A stretch of 64,000 bases of DNA from JBJHBP01 sp050485645. GTDB taxonomy: Bacteria > Pseudomonadota > Gammaproteobacteria > Steroidobacterales > Rariloculaceae. Of the stretch, positions 1 to 7,343 are shown piece by piece. The notes under the pieces were generated by a model that had not been told where the DNA came from, did no database searches, and was given only the letters and a program-made list of their open reading frames with translations. The stretch covers positions 74,892 to 138,891 of the forward strand of contig JBJHBT010000009.1 of the NCBI GenBank assembly GCA_050485645.1, in the 5' to 3' direction. Position 1 is the first letter of the stretch. Each line of letters begins with the position of its first letter. The translations under genes were made by a program, and so were the position numbers.

Positions 1-1
1 G

Positions 2-2044
2 GCGTTCGCTCACAAGGTGCACCTGCCTTCCGGCGGCAGCATCGTGATCGACCACACCGAAGCGCTCACCGCCATCGACATCAACTCGGCCCGCTCCACC
101 AAAGGCGAGGACATCGAAGACACGGCTTTCAACACCAATCTGGAAGCCGCGGACGAGATCGCGCGTCAGCTGCGCATACGTGATCTGGGTGGACTGATCG
201 TTATCGATTTCATCGACATGGGTCCGCATCGCAATCAGCGTGACGTGGAGACCCGCCTGCGCGATGCCGTGAAACAGGATCGTGCGCGCATCCAGATCGG
301 CCGGATTTCGCGCTTCGGACTGCTTGAGCTGTCACGGCAGCGGTTGCGTCCGTCGCTGGAAGAATCCACGCAGTCGGTCTGCCCGCGCTGCAACGGCACC
401 GGCAACGTCCGCAGCATCGAGTCGCTGGCGCTGGCCGTGCTGCGCCTGGTTGGCGAAGAAGCCCGCAAGGACCGCACGTTCAGGGTCATCGCCCAGCTGC
501 CTGTTGAAGTGGGCAACTACCTGCTGAATGAAAAACGCGACTGGGTGCACGGCATTCAGGAACGCAATGAAGTCGACATCGTACTGATTGGCAATCCGGC
601 GCTGCAGACACCCAACTACTCGATTCGACGAGTACGCGACGATGAAGCGGGACTGCCGGAAAACAGTGCCACCAGTTACAGGCTGGCCGAGCCCGCCGAG
701 GATCCGGCGATCGCCTACGAGGAATCCAGACGCAAGCCGCTTGCCGCGGAGGCTGCGGTTGCGGCAGTGCTGCCGCCGGCTCCCGCGCCCTACCCCCCGA
801 CCAGCGAAGAGCCGGCCAAGGCCGTCGTCGCAGGACCCGGCGTCATCCGTCGCCTGTTCACATGGCTGTTCGGCGCGGGCGAGTCGGCGGCATCCGAATC
901 GGAAACCAACAGGCGCAGTGACAAGCGGCGCGGCTCCACGCGCGAACGCAATGACAAAGACCGTGATACCCGTCGCGGCAGCCAGGGGCAACGGCGAAAC
1001 CGGGATCGCGATCGTGACCGAAGCCGCGACAAGGACAGGGATCGCAGTCAGGCCCGACGCGGTCGCAATGCACGCAGCGAGCCCCGCGGCGACGAACCGA
1101 CGGACAAGGTGACCGACAGGGCGGCCGAGAAGGCGGCCGAGAAGACCACCGACAAGGCGGCTTCACAGGCCGACAGCCAGGCCGGTCAGAGCGCCCAGCA
1201 GGCGGGAAACCAGCAGGGCCGGGGCTCACAGGGCCAGGGCAGCGGATCCGGACGCAGTCGACGATCCAGGGGACGTCGTGGTTCGGGCGCCAACCGCCGC
1301 CAGGACGGCGCCGCCGGTGCATCTGGCGCCGGAGCCGCTACGGGCGCGGAGCAGAACGCGGGCGGAAGCGCCGGCGAGAACGCCGCCCAGGGTTCGGGGC
1401 AGAGTTCGGGGCAGGCCCAGGATCAGGGTTCGGGTTCGGGTTCGGGCCAGCGTTCAGAGCGTTCAGAGCGTTCAGACCAGGACTCGAGTCAAGGCTCGAA
1501 TCAGAGCTCGCGCACCACGTCCCGGCACAATGGCGGCGATGCCGACACCGAACGCAAACCAGGGTCGGACAGACCCGGGCCACAGCGCTCAGGCGAATCG
1601 CCTGCCGGCAGTGAAGGGCAGCCGACCTCACCCCCCGCGCCCGAACGGCCGCGGGAAACCGGTCGCGAGAAGCCTGCAGCCCAGGCCGAGACGCCACGAG
1701 CGGCGCCACAGGCGCCTGCGCCCGAGCAAGCGCCTGCGCCTGCGCCTGCGCCTGCACCCACGCAATCGCCTGCACCTTCACCTGCGCAGGCGCCTGCACC
1801 TGCTGCAGTACCAACACCTGCGCCGACATCCGCGCCTGCGCCCACTTCTGCGCCGGGACCGGCGTCTGCGCCTGAGCAGCCTAAGCCCGCGAACAACGGG
1901 CCCGCTGCCAGCAGTGGTGCAGAGGCCGGCCAAGCGCCATCGGCCCCAAAGGAAAGTACACCGCGTACCGCTCCCTCATCCCCAGAGAACGGTGGCAGGA
2001 AAGCGACGCGACCGGACCAGGCAAGGGACCAGGTTCCGGACTAG
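2..2044 (+). CDS. rne: Ribonuclease E, 3' part (5' end outside window)
   Basis: RNase E is the single-strand endonuclease and scaffold of the RNA degradosome, acting in rRNA and tRNA maturation and mRNA decay at the inner membrane. The frame is open from base 2 without a start codon, so the S1 domain and much of the N-terminal core lie outside the window. Both Mg-binding aspartates of the family are visible, in TAIDINS (about nt 70-90) and VIDFIDM (about nt 200-220), followed by the Zn-link CPRC at nt 380-391 and the small domain. Around nt 838-885 a short Trp/Phe/Leu/Arg segment (VIRRLFTWLFG) resembles the amphipathic membrane-anchor helix of segment A. After it comes a long disordered tail: an Arg/Asp-alternating stretch, Gly/Ser/Gln repeats, then a Pro/Ala-rich end. 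The stop TAG (2042-2044) shares the CTAG tetranucleotide with the stop of the convergent phosphatase gene. The catalytic identity is certain; the tail is not conserved enough to map partners. Confidence 0.96.
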   Translation, partial: AFAHKVHLPSGGSIVIDHTEALTAIDINSARSTKGEDIEDTAFNTNLEAADEIARQLRIRDLGGLIVIDFIDMGPHRNQRDVETRLRDAVKQDRARIQIGRISRFGLLELSRQRLRPSLEESTQSVCPRCNGTGNVRSIESLALAVLRLVGEEARKDRTFRVIAQLPVEVGNYLLNEKRDWVHGIQERNEVDIVLIGNPALQTPNYSIRRVRDDEAGLPENSATSYRLAEPAEDPAIAYEESRRKPLAAEAAVAAVLPPAPAPYPPTSEEPAKAVVAGPGVIRRLFTWLFGAGESAASESETNRRSDKRRGSTRERNDKDRDTRRGSQGQRRNRDRDRDRSRDKDRDRSQARRGRNARSEPRGDEPTDKVTDRAAEKAAEKTTDKAASQADSQAGQSAQQAGNQQGRGSQGQGSGSGRSRRSRGRRGSGANRRQDGAAGASGAGAATGAEQNAGGSAGENAAQGSGQSSGQAQDQGSGSGSGQRSERSERSDQDSSQGSNQSSRTTSRHNGGDADTERKPGSDRPGPQRSGESPAGSEGQPTSPPAPERPRETGREKPAAQAETPRAAPQAPAPEQAPAPAPAPAPTQSPAPSPAQAPAPAAVPTPAPTSAPAPTSAPGPASAPEQPKPANNGPAASSGAEAGQAPSAPKESTPRTAPSSPENGGRKATRPDQARDQVPD
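1711..1880 (+). repeat. Pro/Ala-coding hexamer repeat inside rne
   Basis: An imperfect tandem array of gcgcct/gcacct-type hexamers encodes a Pro-Ala rich tail of RNase E. Nearby, nt 1388-1485 carry ttcggg and ttcaga/gcg repeats coding Gly/Ser/Glu/Arg repeats. Such arrays tend to vary in copy number by slippage; the frame is kept because the units are multiples of three. Confidence 0.7.
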
Positions 2045-2604
2045 CAGCCGGACCTCTCCCTGAGGTGACGCAAGAGGCCCAGTGACGCCTCTTCGACCAG
2101 GTCGAGCACGTGCTCGAATCCGTTACTGCCACCGTAGTAGGGATCGGGCACTGTCGACCTGCCGGCGCCGGGTGCGAAGTCCAGCAGCAGCCGAACGCGA
2201 TGCTCGTGTTCGGCTCCGCCAAGATCGTGCAGCATGGCCACGTTCAGCTCATCCATGGCGAGCAGCAGATCGAAGCGCTGGAAGTCTTCCGGCACTACGA
2301 TACGGGCACGCAACCCACTGATATCAACACCGCGACGCATGGCGGCGCGTACCGAGCGGGGATCCGGCGGCTCGCCGACGTGGTAGCCGTGGGTGCCGGC
2401 CGAATCAATGCTGATACCAAGATCCGGTGCATGCTCGGCCACCACCTTGCGGAACATGCCTTCGGCGGTGGGAGATCGACAGATATTGCCCATGCACACG
2501 AACAGTACGCGGTGCGCATGGACCTGCTCAGCCTCCTGGCGCCCGGCCGGCTCGCTGGCGTGGTCCGGGGACGATCGCTTGAATTTGTCGAACAACGGTT
2601 TCAA
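2041..2604 (-). CDS. Low-molecular-weight protein tyrosine phosphatase
   Basis: A cytoplasmic phosphatase of the LMW-PTP family that removes phosphate from tyrosine. Relatives beside polysaccharide genes often act on BY-kinases, but no kinase is visible here. The P-loop signature CMGNICRS (C-x5-R-S) lies near the N-terminus of the domain, and the general-acid aspartate is in the C-terminal DPYY motif. The core domain is 160 residues, the normal size. No in-frame ATG precedes it. I chose a TTG at 2604 because GGAAG sits 8 nt upstream, giving 187 residues with a charged N-terminal extension; the next codons nearer the P-loop are not starts. It lies 92 nt after kdsB on the same strand and ends by sharing CTAG with the convergent rne stop. 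A phosphatase gene in this position next to kdsB is also found in Pseudomonas. The family is certain, the start is not. Confidence 0.9.
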   Translation of the reverse strand: MKPLFDKFKRSSPDHASEPAGRQEAEQVHAHRVLFVCMGNICRSPTAEGMFRKVVAEHAPDLGISIDSAGTHGYHVGEPPDPRSVRAAMRRGVDISGLRARIVVPEDFQRFDLLLAMDELNVAMLHDLGGAEHEHRVRLLLDFAPGAGRSTVPDPYYGGSNGFEHVLDLVEEASLGLLRHLRERSGC

Positions 2605-2696
2605 GGCGGCTGCTTCCGGGTTGCAGTGATCAAAGCGGCCATCAACGTGGCCCACGATCCAGGCGCGGCCGCATGACCGCGCGGCAGCATTGTAAC

Positions 2697-3467
2697 TTAC
2701 CGAACAGCTGCGCCATCGCCAATCCGCTGCGCCACCAGTTCCCGCACGTCGAGCAGGTCCGCCTCGCTGTCCACGCCTCGCGGCGGCATCCGGTCGGCGA
2801 TCGCGACAGCGATCCGTCTGCCCATCCACAGCACGCGCAGCTGCTCGAGCCGCTCGGCCATCTCCAGGCTGCACGCCGGTTCGGCGGCCACCGCCTGGAG
2901 GTCGCGGGCGCGGTAGGCATACAGGCCAATATGACGCAGCGCTGATTCGGGCATGCCGCCGTCGCGCACGAACGGTATCGCGGCGCGGCTGAAGTACAGT
3001 GCCCATCCATCGTGATCGACAATCACCTTGGCGGTATCACGATCGCGCCAGTCGGCCTCGCAGGTGAATGGTGTCACCAGCGTTGCCATGGCCGCCTCAG
3101 GCCTTGCGTCGAGCAGCTGCGCCACCTGGGTGATCAATGCCGGCGGCAGCAACGGTTCGTCACCCTGCACGTTGACGATGATGCGCCTGTCGGGCCATTG
3201 CCGGCGACGCGCCACCTCGGCGATGCGGTCGGTGCCACTGACATGATCGGCTGATGTGAACTCGACGTCGGCGCCGAACTCGCGACACACCTTGGCGATA
3301 CGCTCGTCGTCGGTTGCCACCACGACTTCACCCGCGCCACTGGCACAGGCAAGCTCGTGCACCCATGCAATCATCGGCTTGCCGCCAATGTCCGCAAGCG
3401 GCTTGCCCGGCAATCGGGTGGACGCATATCGCGCAGGAATGACCGCAACGAAATCCATGGCCGTCAT
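2697..3467 (-). CDS. kdsB: 3-deoxy-manno-octulosonate cytidylyltransferase (CMP-Kdo synthetase)
   Basis: Activates Kdo with CTP to CMP-Kdo, the donor for the inner core of lipopolysaccharide, in the cytoplasm. The 256-residue product has the family's usual length. It opens with the nucleotide-binding loop IPARYASTRLPGKPL at about residues 10-24 and contains the conserved NVQGDEP motif near residue 98, a metal/nucleotide site of this nucleotidyltransferase fold. The start ATG overlaps the lpxK stop by 4 nt (ATGA), so translation is probably coupled. The following gene, a phosphatase, begins 92 nt downstream. KdsA, the preceding pathway enzyme, is not in this window. Confidence 0.97.
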   Translation of the reverse strand: MTAMDFVAVIPARYASTRLPGKPLADIGGKPMIAWVHELACASGAGEVVVATDDERIAKVCREFGADVEFTSADHVSGTDRIAEVARRRQWPDRRIIVNVQGDEPLLPPALITQVAQLLDARPEAAMATLVTPFTCEADWRDRDTAKVIVDHDGWALYFSRAAIPFVRDGGMPESALRHIGLYAYRARDLQAVAAEPACSLEMAERLEQLRVLWMGRRIAVAIADRMPPRGVDSEADLLDVRELVAQRIGDGAAVR

Positions 3468-4492
3468 GAGCGTCGTGTCTCCAGAACTTCGTTAATGCTG
3501 GCGAGCAGCCTGCCACCATCGTCATCGGGGAATACCAGATCCGCGATGACGTACCACATGCCCGGTCGCGCAAAGGCAGCACACTTCACCGCATCCTTCT
3601 CCGTCATCAGGATCGGCGCGTCGTCACCGAACTCGAGGTCGCTCGGCGCAAAACGCGCGTGATCGGCGAATGCATGCTCCGTGACGTCGATTCCGGACGA
3701 TCGGAGCAATTCGAAAAACGACTGCGGCCGACCGATACCGGCCACGGCGTGCACCCGCATGCCACGAAAGGCGGCGAGTTCGCGAAGCCCGTCGCCGGCC
3801 AGCTCACGAACCCTGCTGGCAACCATGCGTACCTGGTAGGTCGGCACCACGATGTGCCGTGGGATCACATCGCGGCTGCCGCCATTCACCACCAGCGCCT
3901 GCACATGCCGCAGCCGGTCCGGTGACTCGCGCAACGGCCCGGCAGGCAGACACAGGCCGTTGCCAAGACCACGGATGCCGTCGACCACGGCAATCTCGAA
4001 GTCGCGCCCCAGGCGATAGTGCTGCAAGCCGTCGTCGGCGATCACGACATCCACCGCATGCCTTGCCACCAGCCTGCGCGCGGCCGCGACCCGATCCGGC
4101 GCGACCACCACCGGCACACCGGTACGACGTGCAAGCAGTACCGGCTCATCACCGGCCAGTTCAGCGGACGAATCCGGCAGCACGTCCATCGGCCACACCG
4201 GCGACCGGCCGCCGTAACCACGGCTGACGATGCCGCATCGCAGCCCCTGCTCCGCCAGCACCCGCACCAGCCACACCGTCAGCGGCGTCTTGCCGGTGCC
4301 GCCCGCCGTGATGTTGCCGACCACTATCACCGGCACCGCACAGGTGAACACCGGACGGGCGCCGCGCAGATGGCGCGCGCGGCGCCTGTTGCTCAGGCAG
4401 CGATACAACATGGCCAGCGGCCACAGCAGCCAGCGTGCGGGCCCGCGACCGTACCAGACTGACTCTAGCCATCGCGCGAGCCGGTACCGCAT
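3464..4492 (-). CDS. lpxK: Tetraacyldisaccharide 4'-kinase (lipid A 4'-kinase)
   Basis: Phosphorylates the 4' position of the lipid A precursor to make lipid IVA on the inner face of the inner membrane. The 342-residue protein has an N-terminal amphipathic/hydrophobic segment (about residues 18-32) used for membrane association, a P-loop GNITAGGTGKTP at residues 59-70, and the family motif DDGLQHY at about residues 153-159. It starts 2 nt after the msbA stop and overlaps kdsB by 4 nt, so msbA-lpxK-kdsB are almost certainly one transcript. Lipid IVA made by LpxK is completed by Kdo transfer using CMP-Kdo from KdsB and flipped by MsbA, so the three genes are functionally consecutive. Confidence 0.97.
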   Translation of the reverse strand: MRYRLARWLESVWYGRGPARWLLWPLAMLYRCLSNRRRARHLRGARPVFTCAVPVIVVGNITAGGTGKTPLTVWLVRVLAEQGLRCGIVSRGYGGRSPVWPMDVLPDSSAELAGDEPVLLARRTGVPVVVAPDRVAAARRLVARHAVDVVIADDGLQHYRLGRDFEIAVVDGIRGLGNGLCLPAGPLRESPDRLRHVQALVVNGGSRDVIPRHIVVPTYQVRMVASRVRELAGDGLRELAAFRGMRVHAVAGIGRPQSFFELLRSSGIDVTEHAFADHARFAPSDLEFGDDAPILMTEKDAVKCAAFARPGMWYVIADLVFPDDDGGRLLASINEVLETRRS

Positions 4493-4494
4493 CG

Positions 4495-6243
4495 CTATTC
4501 GCTGAACTGGAGTCGGCGCAGAATCGAATAGTGACCGTCACGCGCCATCAGCTCGGTGTGCGTGCCCGTTTCCACAACCTCTCCGTCATGCATGACGAGG
4601 ATCCGGTCGGCGTTCTCCACCGTCGACAGGCGATGCGCGATCACCAGTGTCGTGCGGCCCTGCATCAGATGACTCAGTGCGCCCTGTACACGGCGCTCGG
4701 ATTCCGTATCCAGCGCCGAAGTCGCCTCGTCCAGAATCAGCACCGGCGCATCCTTGAGCAGCGCGCGCGCAATCGCGATTCTCTGACGCTGCCCTCCGGA
4801 CAGCAGCACGCCGCGTTCGCCCACTTCAGTGTCCAGCCCGTCCGGCAGCTCGGCGGCGAAGTCGGCCACGTAGGCCGCCTCCGCCACACGCTCGATGTCC
4901 TCGCGCGTGTGCGTTGCAAGGCCACCGTAGGCGATGTTGTTCGCAATCGTGTCATCGAACAGCACCACATCCTGACTGACCAGCGCGATCTGGCGACGCA
5001 GATCGTTCAGTCGGTAGGCGCGGATATCTTCGCCATCCAGCAGGATCTGGCCGCTGCTGACGTCATAGAACCGGGGCAACAGACTGACCAGCGTCGACTT
5101 GCCACTACCGGAACGCCCGACGACGGCGCAGGTCTGACCCGCAGACACCGTGAAGTGCACATCCTTCAGTACACCGCCCTTGCGCTGGTCGTAACTGAAT
5201 ACCACATCGCGGTATTCGACATCGCCGCGCGCCCGATCCAGCGGCACCGTACCGGAGTCGATCTCCGCCGGCGAATCGAGCAGCTCGAACACGCTCTGAC
5301 CGGCAGCGATGCCGCGCTGCACCGCAACGTTGATATTGGTCAGACGCTTCAAAGGTGGCAGCAGCATCGCCATGGCGGTGATGAAGGCCATGAACTCCGC
5401 CACCGACAGATCCTGCGCAACCCAGTCCGAGAACGCCAGAAAGATGATCGCCGCGCAACCGAATGCAACAGTGAACTGGGTCAGGAAGTCGCCGGCCGCT
5501 CGGGTAGCCACGAGGCGAACGTTGAGACGGAAGTTCCTGCGATTGATGCCACCGAACTGTTTCTGCTCGTAGTCGTGACCATCGAACACCTTGACGATCC
5601 TCTGACCGTGCAGCGACTGCTCAGTGACGCGGGTGACATCGCCCATGGAATTCTGGATGCGGGTCCCGTAACGCCGGAAGGCCTTGCTCATGTAGTTGAC
5701 CAGCATCGCGATGATCGGTGCGATCACGGCCACCAGCAGCGTCAGTTTGGCGCTGTAGTAGACCATCATCACAATCATCAGAAAAATGGTCAGCGAGTCC
5801 TTGGTGACCGTGACGATCGCGGTGGAGATGGCCTCGGAAACCTGCTCGGTGTTGTAGGTGAGTTTGGAAATCAGGTTGCCCGACGTCGTGGTATCGAAAA
5901 ACCTGACCGGCAGGTTCAGGTAATGCGCAAACAGCTCGCGGCGCATATCGTGGATAACTGATCGGCCCACCCAGCTCAGGCCGACGACCGAGAGAAAATC
6001 CATGGAGCCGCGAACCGCGAATACCAGCAGGATCAGCAGCGGGATACCCAGCGCACCGCCGGCCGTCTCCTCACCCTGCAGTCGTTCGGTAATCGCCTCC
6101 ATGATGAAGGGCACCGCACCATTGGCCGCCGCATAAATGGCGCTGGCCAGCATCGCGCCGTAAATGACGTAGCGATGCGGCTTCAGGTAGCCGAGCAGCC
6201 GGCGATACACACCGATGACGTCGGAAGGTTCCGGGCCTGCCAT
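4495..6243 (-). CDS. msbA: Lipid A export ABC transporter MsbA
   Basis: A homodimeric half-transporter that flips core-lipid A across the inner membrane using ATP. The N-terminal half holds six predicted membrane helices; the C-terminal ATPase has Walker A GRSGSGKST (about residue 376), the signature LSGGQRQR (about 481), Walker B LILDEATSALD (about 503) and the AHRLS switch histidine. At 582 residues it matches the usual MsbA length. I used the ATG at 6243, which has AAGGT about 10 nt upstream; an in-frame GTG at 6255 would add four residues but lacks a spaced ribosome site. It follows exbD by 14 nt and precedes lpxK by 2 nt. Confidence 0.95.
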   Translation of the reverse strand: MAGPEPSDVIGVYRRLLGYLKPHRYVIYGAMLASAIYAAANGAVPFIMEAITERLQGEETAGGALGIPLLILLVFAVRGSMDFLSVVGLSWVGRSVIHDMRRELFAHYLNLPVRFFDTTTSGNLISKLTYNTEQVSEAISTAIVTVTKDSLTIFLMIVMMVYYSAKLTLLVAVIAPIIAMLVNYMSKAFRRYGTRIQNSMGDVTRVTEQSLHGQRIVKVFDGHDYEQKQFGGINRRNFRLNVRLVATRAAGDFLTQFTVAFGCAAIIFLAFSDWVAQDLSVAEFMAFITAMAMLLPPLKRLTNINVAVQRGIAAGQSVFELLDSPAEIDSGTVPLDRARGDVEYRDVVFSYDQRKGGVLKDVHFTVSAGQTCAVVGRSGSGKSTLVSLLPRFYDVSSGQILLDGEDIRAYRLNDLRRQIALVSQDVVLFDDTIANNIAYGGLATHTREDIERVAEAAYVADFAAELPDGLDTEVGERGVLLSGGQRQRIAIARALLKDAPVLILDEATSALDTESERRVQGALSHLMQGRTTLVIAHRLSTVENADRILVMHDGEVVETGTHTELMARDGHYSILRRLQFSE

Positions 6244-6257
6244 GACCGGCCGCACCT

Positions 6258-6683
6258 TCAGCGACGATCGGACGGCGTGACCGTCGCGATGCTGATTTCC
6301 ACGAAGCCAAGCTGGCCAGCCACATCCAAGGCTGTTATCACGGACTGATGCGTGGCCATGGCATCGGCGCGGATCACGACGGGGGTACCACGTTCATCGC
6401 CGGCAAGACGTTCGATGGCGGCGCGCAGCGTGCGTCGTTCGTTGTTGACCAGTGGCCGGCCATTGACAAGATACGCGCCGGACTCGGTGACGGTGATCTC
6501 CAGTGGGTCGGCTGTTTCGGCGGGCACGGTCTCGGACGCCGCTTCCGGCAGACGCAGGGTGATTTCCGCCTCGCGCACAAAGCTGGTGGACACCATGAAG
6601 AACACGAGGAGCAACAATACGACGTCGATCAGTGACGTCAGATTGATTTCAGGCTCTTCTCTTGAGCGACTGCGAAGGTTCAT
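6258..6683 (-). CDS. exbD: Biopolymer transport protein ExbD/TolR family
   Basis: Partner of ExbB in a proton-driven inner-membrane motor. The 141-residue protein has a short cytoplasmic N-terminus, one membrane helix (about residues 14-35) beginning with LIDVVLLLLVFF, whose aspartate is the proton-carrying residue of the family, and a periplasmic domain. It overlaps the end of exbB by 35 nt, and msbA follows after 14 nt. No tonB lies nearby. In several gammaproteobacteria an exbBD pair precedes msbA-lpxK, and its energised partner is not settled, so a role linked to LPS export is only inference. Confidence 0.9.
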   Translation of the reverse strand: MNLRSRSREEPEINLTSLIDVVLLLLVFFMVSTSFVREAEITLRLPEAASETVPAETADPLEITVTESGAYLVNGRPLVNNERRTLRAAIERLAGDERGTPVVIRADAMATHQSVITALDVAGQLGFVEISIATVTPSDRR

Positions 6684-7311
6684 CGGCCCGTGCCAGCGTT
6701 TCCGACTGTTGAAGCTGCAGCAATGCTTCCAGCAGCTTCATTGCTTCCTTTTCCATGCTGACAACCAGCGCGTTGACGCGTCCGCGCAGATAGCGATAGG
6801 CGATCAGCGCCGGAATCGCAACGCTCAGTCCGGCCGCCGTGGTGATCAGCGCCTCAGATATGCCGCCAGCCAGCACTCCGGGATTCCCCACACCGAATGT
6901 GGTGATCGCCTGGAAGACCTTGATCATGCCGATTACGGTGCCCAACAGTCCCAACAGCGGCGTAATGGCGGCAATCGTGCCCAGCGTATTGAGCAGACGC
7001 TCCAGATCGTGCACGACGTGACGGCCGCTGTCCTCGACACTTTCCTTGATCACCTCACGCGACGCGTGGCGATTGACCAGGCCCGCCGCCAGCACCTGGC
7101 CCAGCGGTGAGCTGGCGTGCAGCTCAGCCAGATAGTCGCGATCGAGCCGATTGCTGCTGACACGGTCCCACGCGTCGGCTGTCAGATCCCTGGGCAGGAC
7201 ACGTTTCGGATTCAGCGTCCACAGGCGCTCCAGGATGATGCCGGCAGCAATAATCGAGCACGCAATGATCGGCAGCATGAGCCAGCCGCCGGCTTGCACG
7301 ATCTCAGGCAT
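6649..7311 (-). CDS. exbB: MotA/TolQ/ExbB proton channel family protein
   Basis: Forms the pentameric channel part of an ExbB-ExbD motor in the inner membrane. Its 220 residues show an N-terminal membrane helix (about residues 9-28), a cytoplasmic linker, then two further helices around residues 108-135 and 150-175 containing the TLGTIAAITPLLGLLGTV-type segment characteristic of the family. It is the first gene of the exbB-exbD-msbA-lpxK-kdsB run, starting 32 nt downstream of comEC, with its end overlapping exbD. It could be called TolQ-like, but no tolA/tolB/pal genes are present. Confidence 0.9.
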   Translation of the reverse strand: MPEIVQAGGWLMLPIIACSIIAAGIILERLWTLNPKRVLPRDLTADAWDRVSSNRLDRDYLAELHASSPLGQVLAAGLVNRHASREVIKESVEDSGRHVVHDLERLLNTLGTIAAITPLLGLLGTVIGMIKVFQAITTFGVGNPGVLAGGISEALITTAAGLSVAIPALIAYRYLRGRVNALVVSMEKEAMKLLEALLQLQQSETLARADEPSQSLKRRA

Positions 7312-7343
7312 GAAAAACCCATCGTCTCCGAAATTGGCCTGAA

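Noticed and set aside
2605..3006. N-terminal extension of the phosphatase frame, which stays open to 3006
   Set aside because: It runs antisense-frame through kdsB, encodes an Arg/Ala-rich shadow and is not needed for the phosphatase fold.
4435..5961. A 508-codon plus-strand open frame opposite msbA
   Set aside because: It has His/Arg/Gln-rich composition typical of an antisense frame in GC-rich DNA, and the minus-strand gene is a certain MsbA.
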